Positions 36,295 through 44,920 of a stretch of 64,000 bases of DNA are shown piece by piece. The notes under the pieces were generated by a model. It searched no databases, was not told where the DNA came from, and saw only the letters and a list, made by a program, of their open reading frames with translations. The translations under genes and the position numbers were made by a program. The first letter of the stretch is position 1. The number at the start of each line of letters is the position of its first letter. Source of the stretch: JASHPR01 sp963729365 (GTDB taxonomy: Bacteria; Actinomycetota; Actinomycetes; Streptosporangiales; Streptosporangiaceae); the NCBI GenBank assembly GCA_963729365.1, contig CAVSNQ010000006.1:186001-250000 (forward strand), written 5' to 3'.

Positions 36295-37041
36295 ATGGCG
36301 ACGGTCAGCGTCTCCGAGGAGATCCGGCAGTTCTGGGACGAGGATGCCTCGGTCTACGACGACTCGCCCGAGCACCACCCGCGCCGGCCGCACGAGCGGG
36401 CGGCCTGGAGCGGCACGCTGCGGCGGCTGCTGCCCGATCCTCCCGCGCGGGTGCTGGACGCCGGGGCCGGAACGGGATTCCTCTCCCTGCTGCTGGCCGG
36501 CCAGGGCTATCAGGTCACCGCGATGGACCTGTCGCCAGGCATGCTCGAGGTGCTGCGGGCCAAGGCCGCGCGCCTGGGCCTGGCGGTGCAGACCACGCTG
36601 GCCGACGCGGTCAGCCCGCCCGACGGTCCGTTCGACGCGGTGGTGGAACGGCACCTGCTGTGGACTCTGCCCGACCCGGCCGCCGCCCTGGCGGCCTGGC
36701 GTCAGGCCGTTCCGGCCGGACGGCTGGTGCTGATCGAGGGAACCTGGGGGAAGACCGGCGGGATCGCCGGACTGCAGGCCGAGGCCCGGGCGCTGGCCCG
36801 GCGGATCCGCGGTGCGGAGACGGGCCACCACGGCCATTACACCGACCGGGTGGCCAGCGCCCTGCCGCACGCGAACGGCATCACCCCGGCCGAGATGGTG
36901 TCCCTAGTCCAGGCCAGCCCGTGGGGCGAGGCCCGGCTCGAGCGGCTGCGCGACGTGGAATGGGCCACCCTCGACGGGCGCAGCCTGCTCGACCAGGTCC
37001 TCGGGACCAACCCCCGCTGGGCCGTGACCGCCGGCTCCTGA
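36295..37041 (+). CDS. Class I SAM-dependent methyltransferase
   Basis: A 248-aa methyltransferase with SAM motif I VLDAGAGTGFLSLLL (about residues 51-65), motif II VTAMDLSPGML and LLWTLPDPAAALAAWRQAV after the acidic loop. The substrate is unknown. It is 51 bp after the nickel permease, so it may share that promoter. Its 3' end overlaps the convergent copper ATPase gene by 138 bp. A 15-bp direct repeat (gtagcaaggcgagag) lies in the gap before it. Confidence 0.85.
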   Translation: MATVSVSEEIRQFWDEDASVYDDSPEHHPRRPHERAAWSGTLRRLLPDPPARVLDAGAGTGFLSLLLAGQGYQVTAMDLSPGMLEVLRAKAARLGLAVQTTLADAVSPPDGPFDAVVERHLLWTLPDPAAALAAWRQAVPAGRLVLIEGTWGKTGGIAGLQAEARALARRIRGAETGHHGHYTDRVASALPHANGITPAEMVSLVQASPWGEARLERLRDVEWATLDGRSLLDQVLGTNPRWAVTAGS

Positions 37042-39429
37042 CCGGCCGGACAGCGCTCCTTCCCGGGCCGCGGCCGTGACGCGGAACCGGCGCAGCCGGA
37101 GGCTGTTCCATACCACGAAGGCCGAGGAAAAGGTCATCGCGGCGGCGGCAATGAGCGGATTGAGGAAGCCAAGGGCGGCCAGCGGCACCGCGGCGACGTT
37201 GTAACCGAACGCCCAGGCCAGGTTGGACCGGATGGTACGGAACGTGCCACGGGCGAGCTTGATCGCATCAGGGACGATCTCCAGGTCGTCCCGGAGCAGG
37301 ATCAGGTCGGCGGCGCAGATCGCGACGTCCGTGCCCGAGCCGAGGGCCAGGCCGAGATCCGCGGCGGCCAGCGCGGGGCCGTCGTTGACCCCGTCGCCGA
37401 CCATGGCCACCGAGTGCCCGCTGGCCTGCAGGCCCGTTATGACCGCGGCCTTGTCGGCGGGCAGCGCTTCCGCCATCACCTCGTCGACGCCGGCCCTGGC
37501 CGCCACGGCCCGCGCGGTAGCCTCGTTGTCCCCGGTCAGCAGCACCGAGCGGAGCCCCAGCCGGCGCAGTTCGGCGACGGCCGCGGCGGCGGACGGCTTG
37601 ATGGTGTCGGCCACCGCCAGCGCGCCAATGACCTCCAGGTCCCGGCCGACGAGCACGGTCGTGCAGCCGGCCTGCTCCCATCGAGCGCACTGGACGGCCA
37701 GGTCAGCGGGAATCCCTACGCCGCGATCGCGGAACAGCTTCTCTCGGCCGACGGTGATCTCGCGGGAGTCCACGATGCCGCGCGCGCCCAGGCCCGGCAG
37801 CGCCGCGAAGCCGTCGGCCTGCGGCAGCGGACCGGCCTCGGCGCGCGCCGCTGCGGCGATGGCAGCGGCCACCGCGTGCTCCGATGCCTGCTCCACGGAG
37901 CCCGCGGCCGCGAGCAGCGCGGCGCGGTCGGTTCCCGCGGCGGGGAGCGCGCCGGTCAGTGACATCCGGCCTGTGGTCACCGTTCCGGTCTTGTCCAGCA
38001 CCACGGTGTCGATCGAGCGGGACGACTCGAGCGCCTGGTAGCCCTTGATGAAGATCCCGAGCTGCGCCCCGCGCCCGCAGGCCACCACGAGCGCCGCCGG
38101 GGTGGCCAGCCCCAGCGCGCAGGGACAGGCGATGATCAGGACCGCGAGGCCGCAGCTGAACGCGTGCTCCGCCGGGCTGCCGGCCAGCAGCCATCCGCCC
38201 AGGGTGACCACCGCGAGCGCCAGCACCGTGGGGACGAACACGGCGGAGATCCGGTCCGCCAGCCGCTGGATCGCCGCCTTCTGCGCCTGCGCCTGCTCCA
38301 CCAGCCTGATCAGGTGCGCGAGCTGGGTGTCCCGGCCCACTCGTACCGCCCGCACGATCAGGCGGCCGGTCAGCGCGACGGTGCCGCCGATCACGCTGTC
38401 ACCCTCGGCGGCGTCGGCCGGAACCGACTCTCCGGTCATCATGCTGCGGTCCACGGCCGACTGCCCGAACACCACCTCGCCGTCCGCCGCGATCGTCTCG
38501 CCCGGCCGGACTACGAACGCCTGGCCAGGGAGCAGGCCGCCGACCGGGATCCGCCGCTCGCTCCCGTCCTCATCGAGCACGCAGACGTCCTTCGCGCCCG
38601 CGGCCGCGAGTTCGCGCATCGCCTGCCCGGCTTCGCGCCGCGCCCTGGCCTCGAAGAACCTGCCCGCCAGCAGGAACGTGGTCACGGCCGCGGCGACCTC
38701 GAGGTAGATGCCGCCACCGGACGCATGGATGAGCACGTGCAGCGCGCTCTGCTGCCGCCCGCCGCGGTCCACGAAGAACATCGAGTACACCGACCAGCCG
38801 CACGCCGCGGTGATGCCCAGCGAAACCAGCGTGTCCATCGAGCACGTGCCGTGCCGGGCGCCGCGCAGGGCGGCGCGATGGAACGGCCAGGCGGCCCACA
38901 CTGCCACCGGCACCGTGAGGCCGACCAGCAGCCACTGCCAGCCGGGGAACCGGTATCCGGGGAACAGCGACAGCGCGATCGACAGATCAGACAGCGGGAT
39001 GAAAAAGACGAGCGCCAGGATCAGTCGGCGCTTGAGGTAGGCCGCGCGCTCGTCATCCGCGCGCGCCCCGTCGTCAGCTTCGGCGGCCTGCCCCGCCCCG
39101 CCGAGGGTGCCCGCAGACCCTGCCGCGCCCACTGCGCCGGGCCGAGGGACCATCTCTTCGCCGGGGCGCGGGATCACCTCGGCGCCGTATCCGGCCCGCT
39201 CGACCTCCGCGATCAGCGTCTGGACCGGAACGGCGGCCGGGAGCAGCACGCTCGCGCGCTCCGTCGCGTAGTTGACCGTGGCCCGGACCTCGGCCAGCCC
39301 GTTCAGCCGCCGCTCGACCCGTGCGGCGCACGATCCGCACGTCATGCCCTGGATGGCCAGCTCGACCTCGGTCACGCCGAAGGAGCCGTCAGTCAGCGGA
39401 GTCGGCGCCATGGCGGGCCCGCGTTCCAT
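36904..39429 (-). CDS. copA: Copper-translocating P-type ATPase (first)
   Basis: P1B-type Cu(I) exporter of the inner membrane. HMA domain with GMTCGSC (Cys31, Cys34), Ala/Gly linker (about 95-125), then membrane helices, TGES (332-335), the transmembrane CPC metal site (435-437), DKTGT phosphorylation site (479-483) and MVGDGVNDGPAL. The ATP-site HP motif reads SEHAV, with Ala for Pro. At 841 aa it is longer than usual, because about 50 extra residues after LRLRRFR are read antisense to the methyltransferase gene. It is divergent from the CopZ-like gene. Confidence 0.93.
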   Translation of the reverse strand: MERGPAMAPTPLTDGSFGVTEVELAIQGMTCGSCAARVERRLNGLAEVRATVNYATERASVLLPAAVPVQTLIAEVERAGYGAEVIPRPGEEMVPRPGAVGAAGSAGTLGGAGQAAEADDGARADDERAAYLKRRLILALVFFIPLSDLSIALSLFPGYRFPGWQWLLVGLTVPVAVWAAWPFHRAALRGARHGTCSMDTLVSLGITAACGWSVYSMFFVDRGGRQQSALHVLIHASGGGIYLEVAAAVTTFLLAGRFFEARARREAGQAMRELAAAGAKDVCVLDEDGSERRIPVGGLLPGQAFVVRPGETIAADGEVVFGQSAVDRSMMTGESVPADAAEGDSVIGGTVALTGRLIVRAVRVGRDTQLAHLIRLVEQAQAQKAAIQRLADRISAVFVPTVLALAVVTLGGWLLAGSPAEHAFSCGLAVLIIACPCALGLATPAALVVACGRGAQLGIFIKGYQALESSRSIDTVVLDKTGTVTTGRMSLTGALPAAGTDRAALLAAAGSVEQASEHAVAAAIAAAARAEAGPLPQADGFAALPGLGARGIVDSREITVGREKLFRDRGVGIPADLAVQCARWEQAGCTTVLVGRDLEVIGALAVADTIKPSAAAAVAELRRLGLRSVLLTGDNEATARAVAARAGVDEVMAEALPADKAAVITGLQASGHSVAMVGDGVNDGPALAAADLGLALGSGTDVAICAADLILLRDDLEIVPDAIKLARGTFRTIRSNLAWAFGYNVAAVPLAALGFLNPLIAAAAMTFSSAFVVWNSLRLRRFRVTAAAREGALSGRSGAGGHGPAGVGPEDLVEQAAPVEGGPFHVAQPLEPGLAPRAGLD

Positions 39430-39544
39430 CGATCTATCGCCACTTCGGCCGGAAGCTCATCTTGCCCACCTGGTCAAGATACTGCGGCACCTTTTGCTCC
39501 CAGGCGGCGGCGGCGATCAAGCCGACGTGGCTAGGATTATTGCC

Positions 39545-39751
39545 GTGGCCGCGAACGTCATAAGAGTCTCCGGCATGAGCTGTGAGCACTGCGCCACAGC
39601 GGTGCGTACTGAGATCGGCGGCCTGCCGGGCGTGACCGATGTTGAGGTCGATGTGTCCTCCGGAGAGGTCAGGATCATCGCGGAACCGATGCCGGACGAT
39701 CCGGCCCTGCGGCAGGCGATCGATGCAGCCGGCTACGAAATGGCACGCTAG
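39545..39751 (+). CDS. CopZ-like heavy-metal-associated protein
   Basis: A 68-aa single HMA domain with the Cu(I) motif GMSCEHC (residues 10-16) in VIRVSGMSCEHCATAV and the fold VTDVEVDVSSGEVRI. It would carry Cu(I) to the CopA N-terminal domain in the cytoplasm. The GTG start has AGGA eight bases upstream; longer upstream readings run antisense into copA and are unlikely. It is divergent from copA with 115 bp between. Confidence 0.85.
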   Translation: MAANVIRVSGMSCEHCATAVRTEIGGLPGVTDVEVDVSSGEVRIIAEPMPDDPALRQAIDAAGYEMAR

Positions 39752-39786
39752 ACCTGTCGCCGGGATCGTGGACTGCAATAGAGCCG

Positions 39787-40551
39787 TCACAGCATCGTGA
39801 TCAGCGCGTAGCCCATCGTCAGGCCCATCGCGATCTCACAGCAGGCGGCCAGGCGCGGCGACATCGGCGTCTTGGCCTGCGCCGATGGTCCCGCCTCCGA
39901 GCCAGGATTCGCCTGGGCGACCTGGGCGACCTGAGTCACGGTCCCGCCCGAGGTCGGCTCGGCTACCGCCGGAGAGGCCGGATTTGCCGCCAGCGCCGGG
40001 GCCGAGGCGGCACCGACCTGGACCGCCATCGCCCTCAGCGCAGCTACCGGGGCCAGCGAGGTGAACCTGTCGGCGGTCCAGATCACATAGCCGACCAAGG
40101 CCAACGCGAACACGAGAGCCAGCGTGGGGAACCTAGTCGCGGAACCCGACGCCCCGCCCATGGCCATCGCGGACCCGGAGCCGACGGCCTTCGCGGCGGA
40201 GACAGCCAGGAACATGTATAGCATCGCACCGCAAGCCACCAGGTGCTGCAGGTGATGAGCGACCCAGCGCCGGCCGACCGCGAGCTGGCTGCGGTAACCG
40301 CGGAATGTCTGCCAGCCGAACCAGGCTGCCGCGGCACCGAATATCACTTCCCAGCCACTGTCCCAGAACGGGTTCAGCCGTGGGACCAGCATCCCGGCCA
40401 TGGCCACGCCCATGAAGATGTGCACGCCGTCGACGTCGTAGTCGGTCGGGCGGCGCCAGCGCCGGGCCGCCACCAGGCGGCTGAAGCAGTAGATGGCGGT
40501 CGCGATCATGACGACCGCAAGCGTGTCGGCGAGCCAGGACGGTCCGGCCAC
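39787..40551 (-). CDS. DUF5134 membrane protein
   Basis: A 254-aa protein with about five or six hydrophobic helices and DUF5134 traits: DVDGVHIFMGVAMAGMLVPR, FFAWQTF-like WFGWQTFRGY and HHLQHLVACGAMLYMFL. The His- and Met-bearing helices could bind metal. A Pro/Gly/Ala linker (about 195-225) precedes the last helix. It starts four bases after the end of the upstream membrane protein gene, so the two form an operon. DUF5134 genes are often found at copper loci in actinobacteria; the function is unknown. Confidence 0.75.
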   Translation of the reverse strand: MAGPSWLADTLAVVMIATAIYCFSRLVAARRWRRPTDYDVDGVHIFMGVAMAGMLVPRLNPFWDSGWEVIFGAAAAWFGWQTFRGYRSQLAVGRRWVAHHLQHLVACGAMLYMFLAVSAAKAVGSGSAMAMGGASGSATRFPTLALVFALALVGYVIWTADRFTSLAPVAALRAMAVQVGAASAPALAANPASPAVAEPTSGGTVTQVAQVAQANPGSEAGPSAQAKTPMSPRLAACCEIAMGLTMGYALITML

Positions 40552-40555
40552 GTCG

Positions 40556-41545
40556 CTATCCTCTCTTCGGTTCTACGGCAGGTGTCAGCGGCTGCGCGGC
40601 GGCGGCCTTCACGGGCCAGTACGCCAGCGCCAGCAGAGCCAGCAGCGGACCCGAATTGGGGTCGGTGCCCGAGCCGGTCAGGATGCCGCCGAGTCCCTCG
40701 GCGAGCCAGATGGCTGCGGCCACGACTAGGGCCAGCACCAGCGTGGCCCGGGCGGCCGGCAGCGGAAGGTAGACCCCCAAGGCCACGACGATGAGAGCGA
40801 TGGCCAGGACTACCGATGCCGCCAGGCCGTCGTGACCCAGGGCGCTCGCGGCGTGGTTGTCGATCCAGGCCAGCCAGCCCGGCTGCCCGGACGCCATGCC
40901 CGAGATCATGCCGCTGATCGCCTGCGGTGCCCTGGTGGCCGGCGTCAGCGCGAAGAACGCGAGGCTGCCCCAGAGAACCAGCCACAGCGCCTTGGCGACC
41001 TGGCTGCCAACCGCGCGGCCCGCGACGAACGGCGCCGGGCGATCGTGAGCGACGGGCCACAGCAGGATTGCGAGCAGCGCGTAGATGACCACCGCGCCGG
41101 GGGCCCCGTTGACCGGGCTGGCGCCTCCCGTCAGGACCATGCCCAGGCCCTCTCCGAGCCACCACACGGCCAGCGCCCAGATGATCGAGGCGCTCAGGGC
41201 GATCCTGACCGTGGGCCGCCACGCTATTCCCAGGCCAAGTAGCAGCTGGATGGTGGCGAAGATCGCGTTTGTGGCCACGACGTGGTCGCCGATGAGGCGG
41301 GCCGACCAGGTAATCGGGTCCGCAATGACGGCCGGATTCCCGGAAGCGGTGCCCGCAAGCATCTGCGCGAATGCCTTGGTGAACATGAAGGACTGGTATT
41401 GCAGCACGGCAACGAGCAGCCAGATGCCGGCCAGCACCAGCTGCAGCCGCCGGCGCCAGTCTGGTGCTGCCCACTGCTCGTCCGCTGCAGCGCCTAGCCT
41501 GCCTCGCCAGGCCACACCGCTGTCGGCGGTGATGCTCTCGCTCAT
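40556..41545 (-). CDS. Multispanning membrane protein of the copper locus
   Basis: A 329-aa membrane protein with about eight helices arranged as two similar halves: WWLGEGLGMVLTGGASPVNG and IWLAEGLGGILTGSGTDPNS repeat the same helix-loop motif. I do not recognise a characterised family. Its promoter region holds CsoR-like palindromes; TATAAA on the minus strand, beside the first palindrome, is a likely -10. It leads the operon with the DUF5134 gene, so a copper-related membrane role is inferred. Confidence 0.7.
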   Translation of the reverse strand: MSESITADSGVAWRGRLGAAADEQWAAPDWRRRLQLVLAGIWLLVAVLQYQSFMFTKAFAQMLAGTASGNPAVIADPITWSARLIGDHVVATNAIFATIQLLLGLGIAWRPTVRIALSASIIWALAVWWLGEGLGMVLTGGASPVNGAPGAVVIYALLAILLWPVAHDRPAPFVAGRAVGSQVAKALWLVLWGSLAFFALTPATRAPQAISGMISGMASGQPGWLAWIDNHAASALGHDGLAASVVLAIALIVVALGVYLPLPAARATLVLALVVAAAIWLAEGLGGILTGSGTDPNSGPLLALLALAYWPVKAAAAQPLTPAVEPKRG

Positions 41546-41652
41546 CCGGGGAGTTCCTTTCCAATGATGGGCAGAGACTAATCTGCATTAGCCGGCCCGC
41601 ACAAGCGATGTTGGCTATCTCGGCGATGAGCAGGGCTTAAGCTTTATATTTC

Positions 41653-41671
41653 GATACCCCGTTGGGGTATC
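41653..41671. promoter_or_regulatory. CsoR-like copper operator 1
   Basis: GATACCCC-GTT-GGGGTATC is a perfect palindrome with the ATACCCC/GGGGTAT arms typical of CsoR copper repressor sites. It adjoins TATAAA on the minus strand (41643-41648), so it would control the membrane protein/DUF5134 operon. Confidence 0.65.
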
Positions 41672-41698
41672 CAGGAACCCCGCGCACGTATTCATTAA

Positions 41699-41711
41699 AC
41701 CCGCTCCGGGT
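41699..41711. promoter_or_regulatory. CsoR-like copper operator 2
   Basis: ACCC-GCTCC-GGGT, flanked by attaa and atgt, is a shorter copy of the same palindrome class. Its centre is 23 bp (about two helical turns) from the third copy. Confidence 0.5.
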
Positions 41712-41721
41712 ATGTCATTAA

Positions 41722-41734
41722 ACCCCTCGGGGGT
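41722..41734. promoter_or_regulatory. CsoR-like copper operator 3
   Basis: ACCCC-TCG-GGGGT, in the context attaaACCCC...GGGGTataac. The TATAAC right of it (41734-41739) may be the -10 of the plus-strand copper operon, which the bound repressor would cover. The cattaaaccc flank is repeated from the second site. Confidence 0.55.
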
Positions 41735-41821
41735 ATAACTGCATCGCGCGGCACGGCGGCGCGCGTACCATGTTGCCGTCGTGAATCGCGAGTGACGTAC
41801 ACCAGATGGTCAGGAGCCGCG

Positions 41822-42067
41822 GTGAGCCCTCAGGTGAAGCTATGCGCCTTCGGGATCCTGCTTATCGCGATCTTTCTCGCGGCGCGCGCGGCCGGGTCGT
41901 CGCTCGGGCCCGTCACCACGACCTATACCCGCAGCGGCGGGAGCTCCAGCTCGGTGCACACCGTTCCCGGCATGCCCGGGATGAACATGTTCCCCAGCAG
42001 CCGAGGCACGGTCGGTCGGTCGCCCTCCGGCGGTTCCACGGGGCAATCCGGGCCGAAGGGGCGGTGA
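41822..42067 (+). CDS. Small single-helix membrane protein before copA2
   Basis: An 81-aa protein with one hydrophobic helix (VKLCAFGILLIAIFLAARAA, residues 5-24) and a Ser/Gly/Pro/Met tail containing PGMPGMNMF, which could bind Cu(I) through Met. It may be anchored with the tail outside. The GTG with GGAG five bases upstream is chosen over a GTG ten codons earlier. The stop overlaps the ATG of the following ATPase, so the two are translated together. No known family. Confidence 0.65.
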   Translation: MSPQVKLCAFGILLIAIFLAARAAGSSLGPVTTTYTRSGGSSSSVHTVPGMPGMNMFPSSRGTVGRSPSGGSTGQSGPKGR

Positions 42068-44418
42068 TGGCGGGCACGTCCACTGGGATATGTGTTCCGG
42101 TCGAGCTGGTGGTCGGCGGAATGAGCTGCGCCGCGTGCGCGGCCAGGATCGAGAAGCGGCTGAACCTGCTCGACGGGGTGGCGGCCACCGTCAACTACGC
42201 CACCGAACGCGCGTACATCACCGCAACGGGAGGCCGGGAGATCTCGGAGCTGCTGACCGCGGTCGAGGCCGCAGGGTACACGGCCGCCCTCCCCGGGTCG
42301 GCCGGCGGCGATGGGCCGGAGATGGAGCGGCGGGCGCGCAGGCTGGGCTGGCGGCTGGTGGCCTGTATCCCGCTGGCCCTCGCGGTCGTGCTCCTGGCCA
42401 TGATCCCGGCCGCGCAGTTCCGCGGCTGGCAGTGGGTCAGCCTGGCCCTGGCACTGCCGGTCGCCTCGTGGGGGGCCTGGCCGCTGCACCAGGCGGCCTG
42501 GGCCAGCCTGCGGCACGCCAGCGCGACCATGGACACGCTGGTCAGCCTGGGTATCGCAGCCTCCTTCGTCTGGTCGCTCTATGCGCTGTCCTTCGGCGGT
42601 GCGGGCATGCTGGGCATGCGGATGCCGTTCGCGCTGACCTTCACGCCAGCCGGGCAGCCGGCCCTCTACCTGGACGTGGCCGCCGGGGTCACCGTGTCCG
42701 TGCTGACCGGCCGCTACCTGGAGGCCCGGGCTAAGGACCGGTCGGGTTCCGCGCTCACCACCCTGGCCCAGCTTGGCGCCAAGACCGTCGCCGTGCTCCG
42801 TGACGGAGCCGAGCTGCGGGTGAGCGCCGACACGCTGCAACCGGGGGACGTGTTCGTCGTCCGGCCCGGGGAGAAGATCGCGACCGACGGGGTCGTGGTC
42901 GAGGGCGGCTCCGCGGTCGACGCGTCGCTGCTCACCGGCGAGTCGGTGCCGGCCGAGGTCGGCGTGGGCGACGACGTGACCGGCGCGACCGTCAACATGA
43001 GCGGGCGACTGGTCGTGCGCGCGACCCGAGTGGGCGCGGAGACGATGCTGGCCCAGCTGGTCAGCCTGGTGAACCAGGCGCAGACCGGCAAAACGTCCGC
43101 GCAGCGCCTCGCCGACCGCCTGGCCTCGGTGTTCGTGCCCTGCGTGATCAGCCTGGCGGTCGTCACGCTCGGCTTCTGGATCGGCGTTAGGCTGCCGTCC
43201 CAGGACGCCTGGAGCGCCGCGTTCGCGGTCCTGGTGGTGGCCTGCCCCTGCGCGCTCGGGCTCGCGACGAGCACCGCGCTGCTGGCCGGTGTGGGGCGCG
43301 GCGCCGAGCTGGGGATCCTGGTCCGGGGCATACAGGCGCTCGAGTCCGCCCGCCGGATCGACGTCGTGGTCCTGGACAAGACCGGCACGCTCACCAGCGG
43401 CACGATGAGCATGGACGCGGTGACCGCGGCCCCGGGAACGGACGAGAACGAAAGCCTGCTGCTCGCTGGCGCCGTGGAGGACGCCTCGGAGCATCCGGTC
43501 GGCCAGGCCATTGCCAGGGCGGCGGTGGCGCGGCTGGGCGGCCTGCCGCCGGTGACCGGGTTCACCAGCCTGCCCGGCGCGGGCGTGACTGGCACCGTGC
43601 GCGGGCGCCCGGTCACCATCGGCAGCCTGCGGCTCTTGGATGAGCTTGGGCTGATCGTTCCTGCCGGGCTGCGGGACGCGGCGGACCGCGCGGAAAACGC
43701 CGGCCGCACGGCGGTCCTGGCCGGCTGGGATGGGGCGGCGCGCTCGGTGCTGGCCGTCACCGATGCCGTCAAGCCGGGCGGCAGCGAGGCCGTGCGCCGG
43801 ATCCGGCGGCTCGGAGTGCGCCCGGTGCTGGTCACCGGAGACAACGAGCGCACGGCCCGGACGGTCGCCGCACAGCTCGGCATCCTGGATGCGGACGTGT
43901 TTTCCGGAGTGCGGCCGGACGGCAAGGTCGGCGTCGTACGGGAACTCCAGGCGGCCGGCCTGAGGGTGGCCATGGTCGGCGATGGCATCAACGACGCGGC
44001 GGCGCTGTCCCAGGCCGACCTGGGTATGGCCATCGGCACCGGCTCCGACGCGGCGATCGGCGCCGCCGACCTCACCCTGGTCAGCGGCGACCCGGCGAGC
44101 ATCGCCGACGCGGTGCTGCTGTCCCGGGCCACCCTGCGCACGATCCGCGCGAACCTCACCTGGGCGTTCGGGTATAACGTGATCGCGATACCGCTCGCCG
44201 CGCTTGGTTATCTGAACCCGCTGTTCGCCGGCCTGGCGATGGCCGGGAGCTCGCTGGTCGTCGTCTCCAACAGCCTCCGGCTGCGCCGCTTCAGGGCCGG
44301 CGGAGAACCAGGCCCGGGGCGCGCCCGGCGGTGCAGCCGCAGGCCAGCCCGGTGCGGTCATCGCTGTGACGGCCCAGCGCACGGACGCGGCCCCGGCCGG
44401 CCCGGCCCGGCCGCTTGA
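42067..44418 (+). CDS. Copper-translocating P-type ATPase (second)
   Basis: A second P1B Cu(I)-type ATPase, 783 aa: one HMA domain with GMSCAAC (Cys21, Cys24), TGES (290-293), CPC (393-395), DKTGT (437-441), an intact SEHPV motif and MVGDGINDAAAL. It is clearly diverged from the other ATPase of this island, so the two may differ in direction of assembly or affinity (for example efflux against cuproenzyme loading). The last 45 residues are Arg/Gly/Pro-rich, overlap the next gene and are probably not functional sequence. Confidence 0.93.
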   Translation: MAGTSTGICVPVELVVGGMSCAACAARIEKRLNLLDGVAATVNYATERAYITATGGREISELLTAVEAAGYTAALPGSAGGDGPEMERRARRLGWRLVACIPLALAVVLLAMIPAAQFRGWQWVSLALALPVASWGAWPLHQAAWASLRHASATMDTLVSLGIAASFVWSLYALSFGGAGMLGMRMPFALTFTPAGQPALYLDVAAGVTVSVLTGRYLEARAKDRSGSALTTLAQLGAKTVAVLRDGAELRVSADTLQPGDVFVVRPGEKIATDGVVVEGGSAVDASLLTGESVPAEVGVGDDVTGATVNMSGRLVVRATRVGAETMLAQLVSLVNQAQTGKTSAQRLADRLASVFVPCVISLAVVTLGFWIGVRLPSQDAWSAAFAVLVVACPCALGLATSTALLAGVGRGAELGILVRGIQALESARRIDVVVLDKTGTLTSGTMSMDAVTAAPGTDENESLLLAGAVEDASEHPVGQAIARAAVARLGGLPPVTGFTSLPGAGVTGTVRGRPVTIGSLRLLDELGLIVPAGLRDAADRAENAGRTAVLAGWDGAARSVLAVTDAVKPGGSEAVRRIRRLGVRPVLVTGDNERTARTVAAQLGILDADVFSGVRPDGKVGVVRELQAAGLRVAMVGDGINDAAALSQADLGMAIGTGSDAAIGAADLTLVSGDPASIADAVLLSRATLRTIRANLTWAFGYNVIAIPLAALGYLNPLFAGLAMAGSSLVVVSNSLRLRRFRAGGEPGPGRARRCSRRPARCGHRCDGPAHGRGPGRPGPAA

Positions 44419-44914
44419 CCCTGGCCGGCCACGCGGGTTTGGCGCCGAGCTGATCCGGGTCGGCCTGGCCCCGGTGATCTGCGCGGCCGCGCTGATCGGG
44501 CTGCTGTCCGCCTGGGTGGCGACGGGCGGCGCGGGCACCGTCTCCCCGGTCACGATCCGGTTCGGCCAGGCCGCCGTCACCCTGCCGTCGTCCTCCGGTC
44601 CGAACGAGGCGGCCACCTACCTGGCCATCACGAACCTCGGTGGCCCGGACACGCTGCTCTCCGCGTCGGCATCGGTCGCGGGCCGTGTGGTGTTCGTCCG
44701 GCACGCGGGCAGTGCCGCAGGCCCCGGGATCGTGGTGCGCCAGGTGGCGATCCCGGCTCATGCGACGCTGTCGCTGAGCCCGTTCGGCCTTGACATCGTC
44801 TTGCAAGATCCCGGCGCGCTCAGCGTCGGCGCCAGCGTGCCGCTCGTCCTGACGTTCCGCAACGCCGGCCGGATAACGGTCAACGCGACCGTCACGCCGC
44901 CCGGCACGCCCTGA
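44366..44914 (+). CDS. PCu(A)C-like copper chaperone homologue without the usual ligands
   Basis: A 182-aa protein with an N-terminal membrane anchor (VGLAPVICAAALIGLLSAWV, about 32-51) and an extracytoplasmic cupredoxin-like domain (AATYLAITNLGGPDTLLSASA through the C-terminus) of the PCu(A)C/DUF461 family. The family's copper site is H(M)X10MX21HXM; here one His (VRHAGS) remains but the Met residues and the late HxM are replaced (FGLDIVLQ). It may bind copper differently or have another role. It overlaps the end of the ATPase gene. Confidence 0.7.
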   Translation: MTAQRTDAAPAGPARPLDPGRPRGFGAELIRVGLAPVICAAALIGLLSAWVATGGAGTVSPVTIRFGQAAVTLPSSSGPNEAATYLAITNLGGPDTLLSASASVAGRVVFVRHAGSAAGPGIVVRQVAIPAHATLSLSPFGLDIVLQDPGALSVGASVPLVLTFRNAGRITVNATVTPPGTP

Positions 44915-44920
44915 TGCCGC

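Noticed and set aside
39321..39563. A small ORF across the copA/HMA divergent region
   Set aside because: It overlaps both starts, is Arg/Pro-rich and has no domain.
41923..44616. An 897-codon frame antisense to the second Cu ATPase
   Set aside because: No recognisable domain; the ATPase motifs are in the sense frame.
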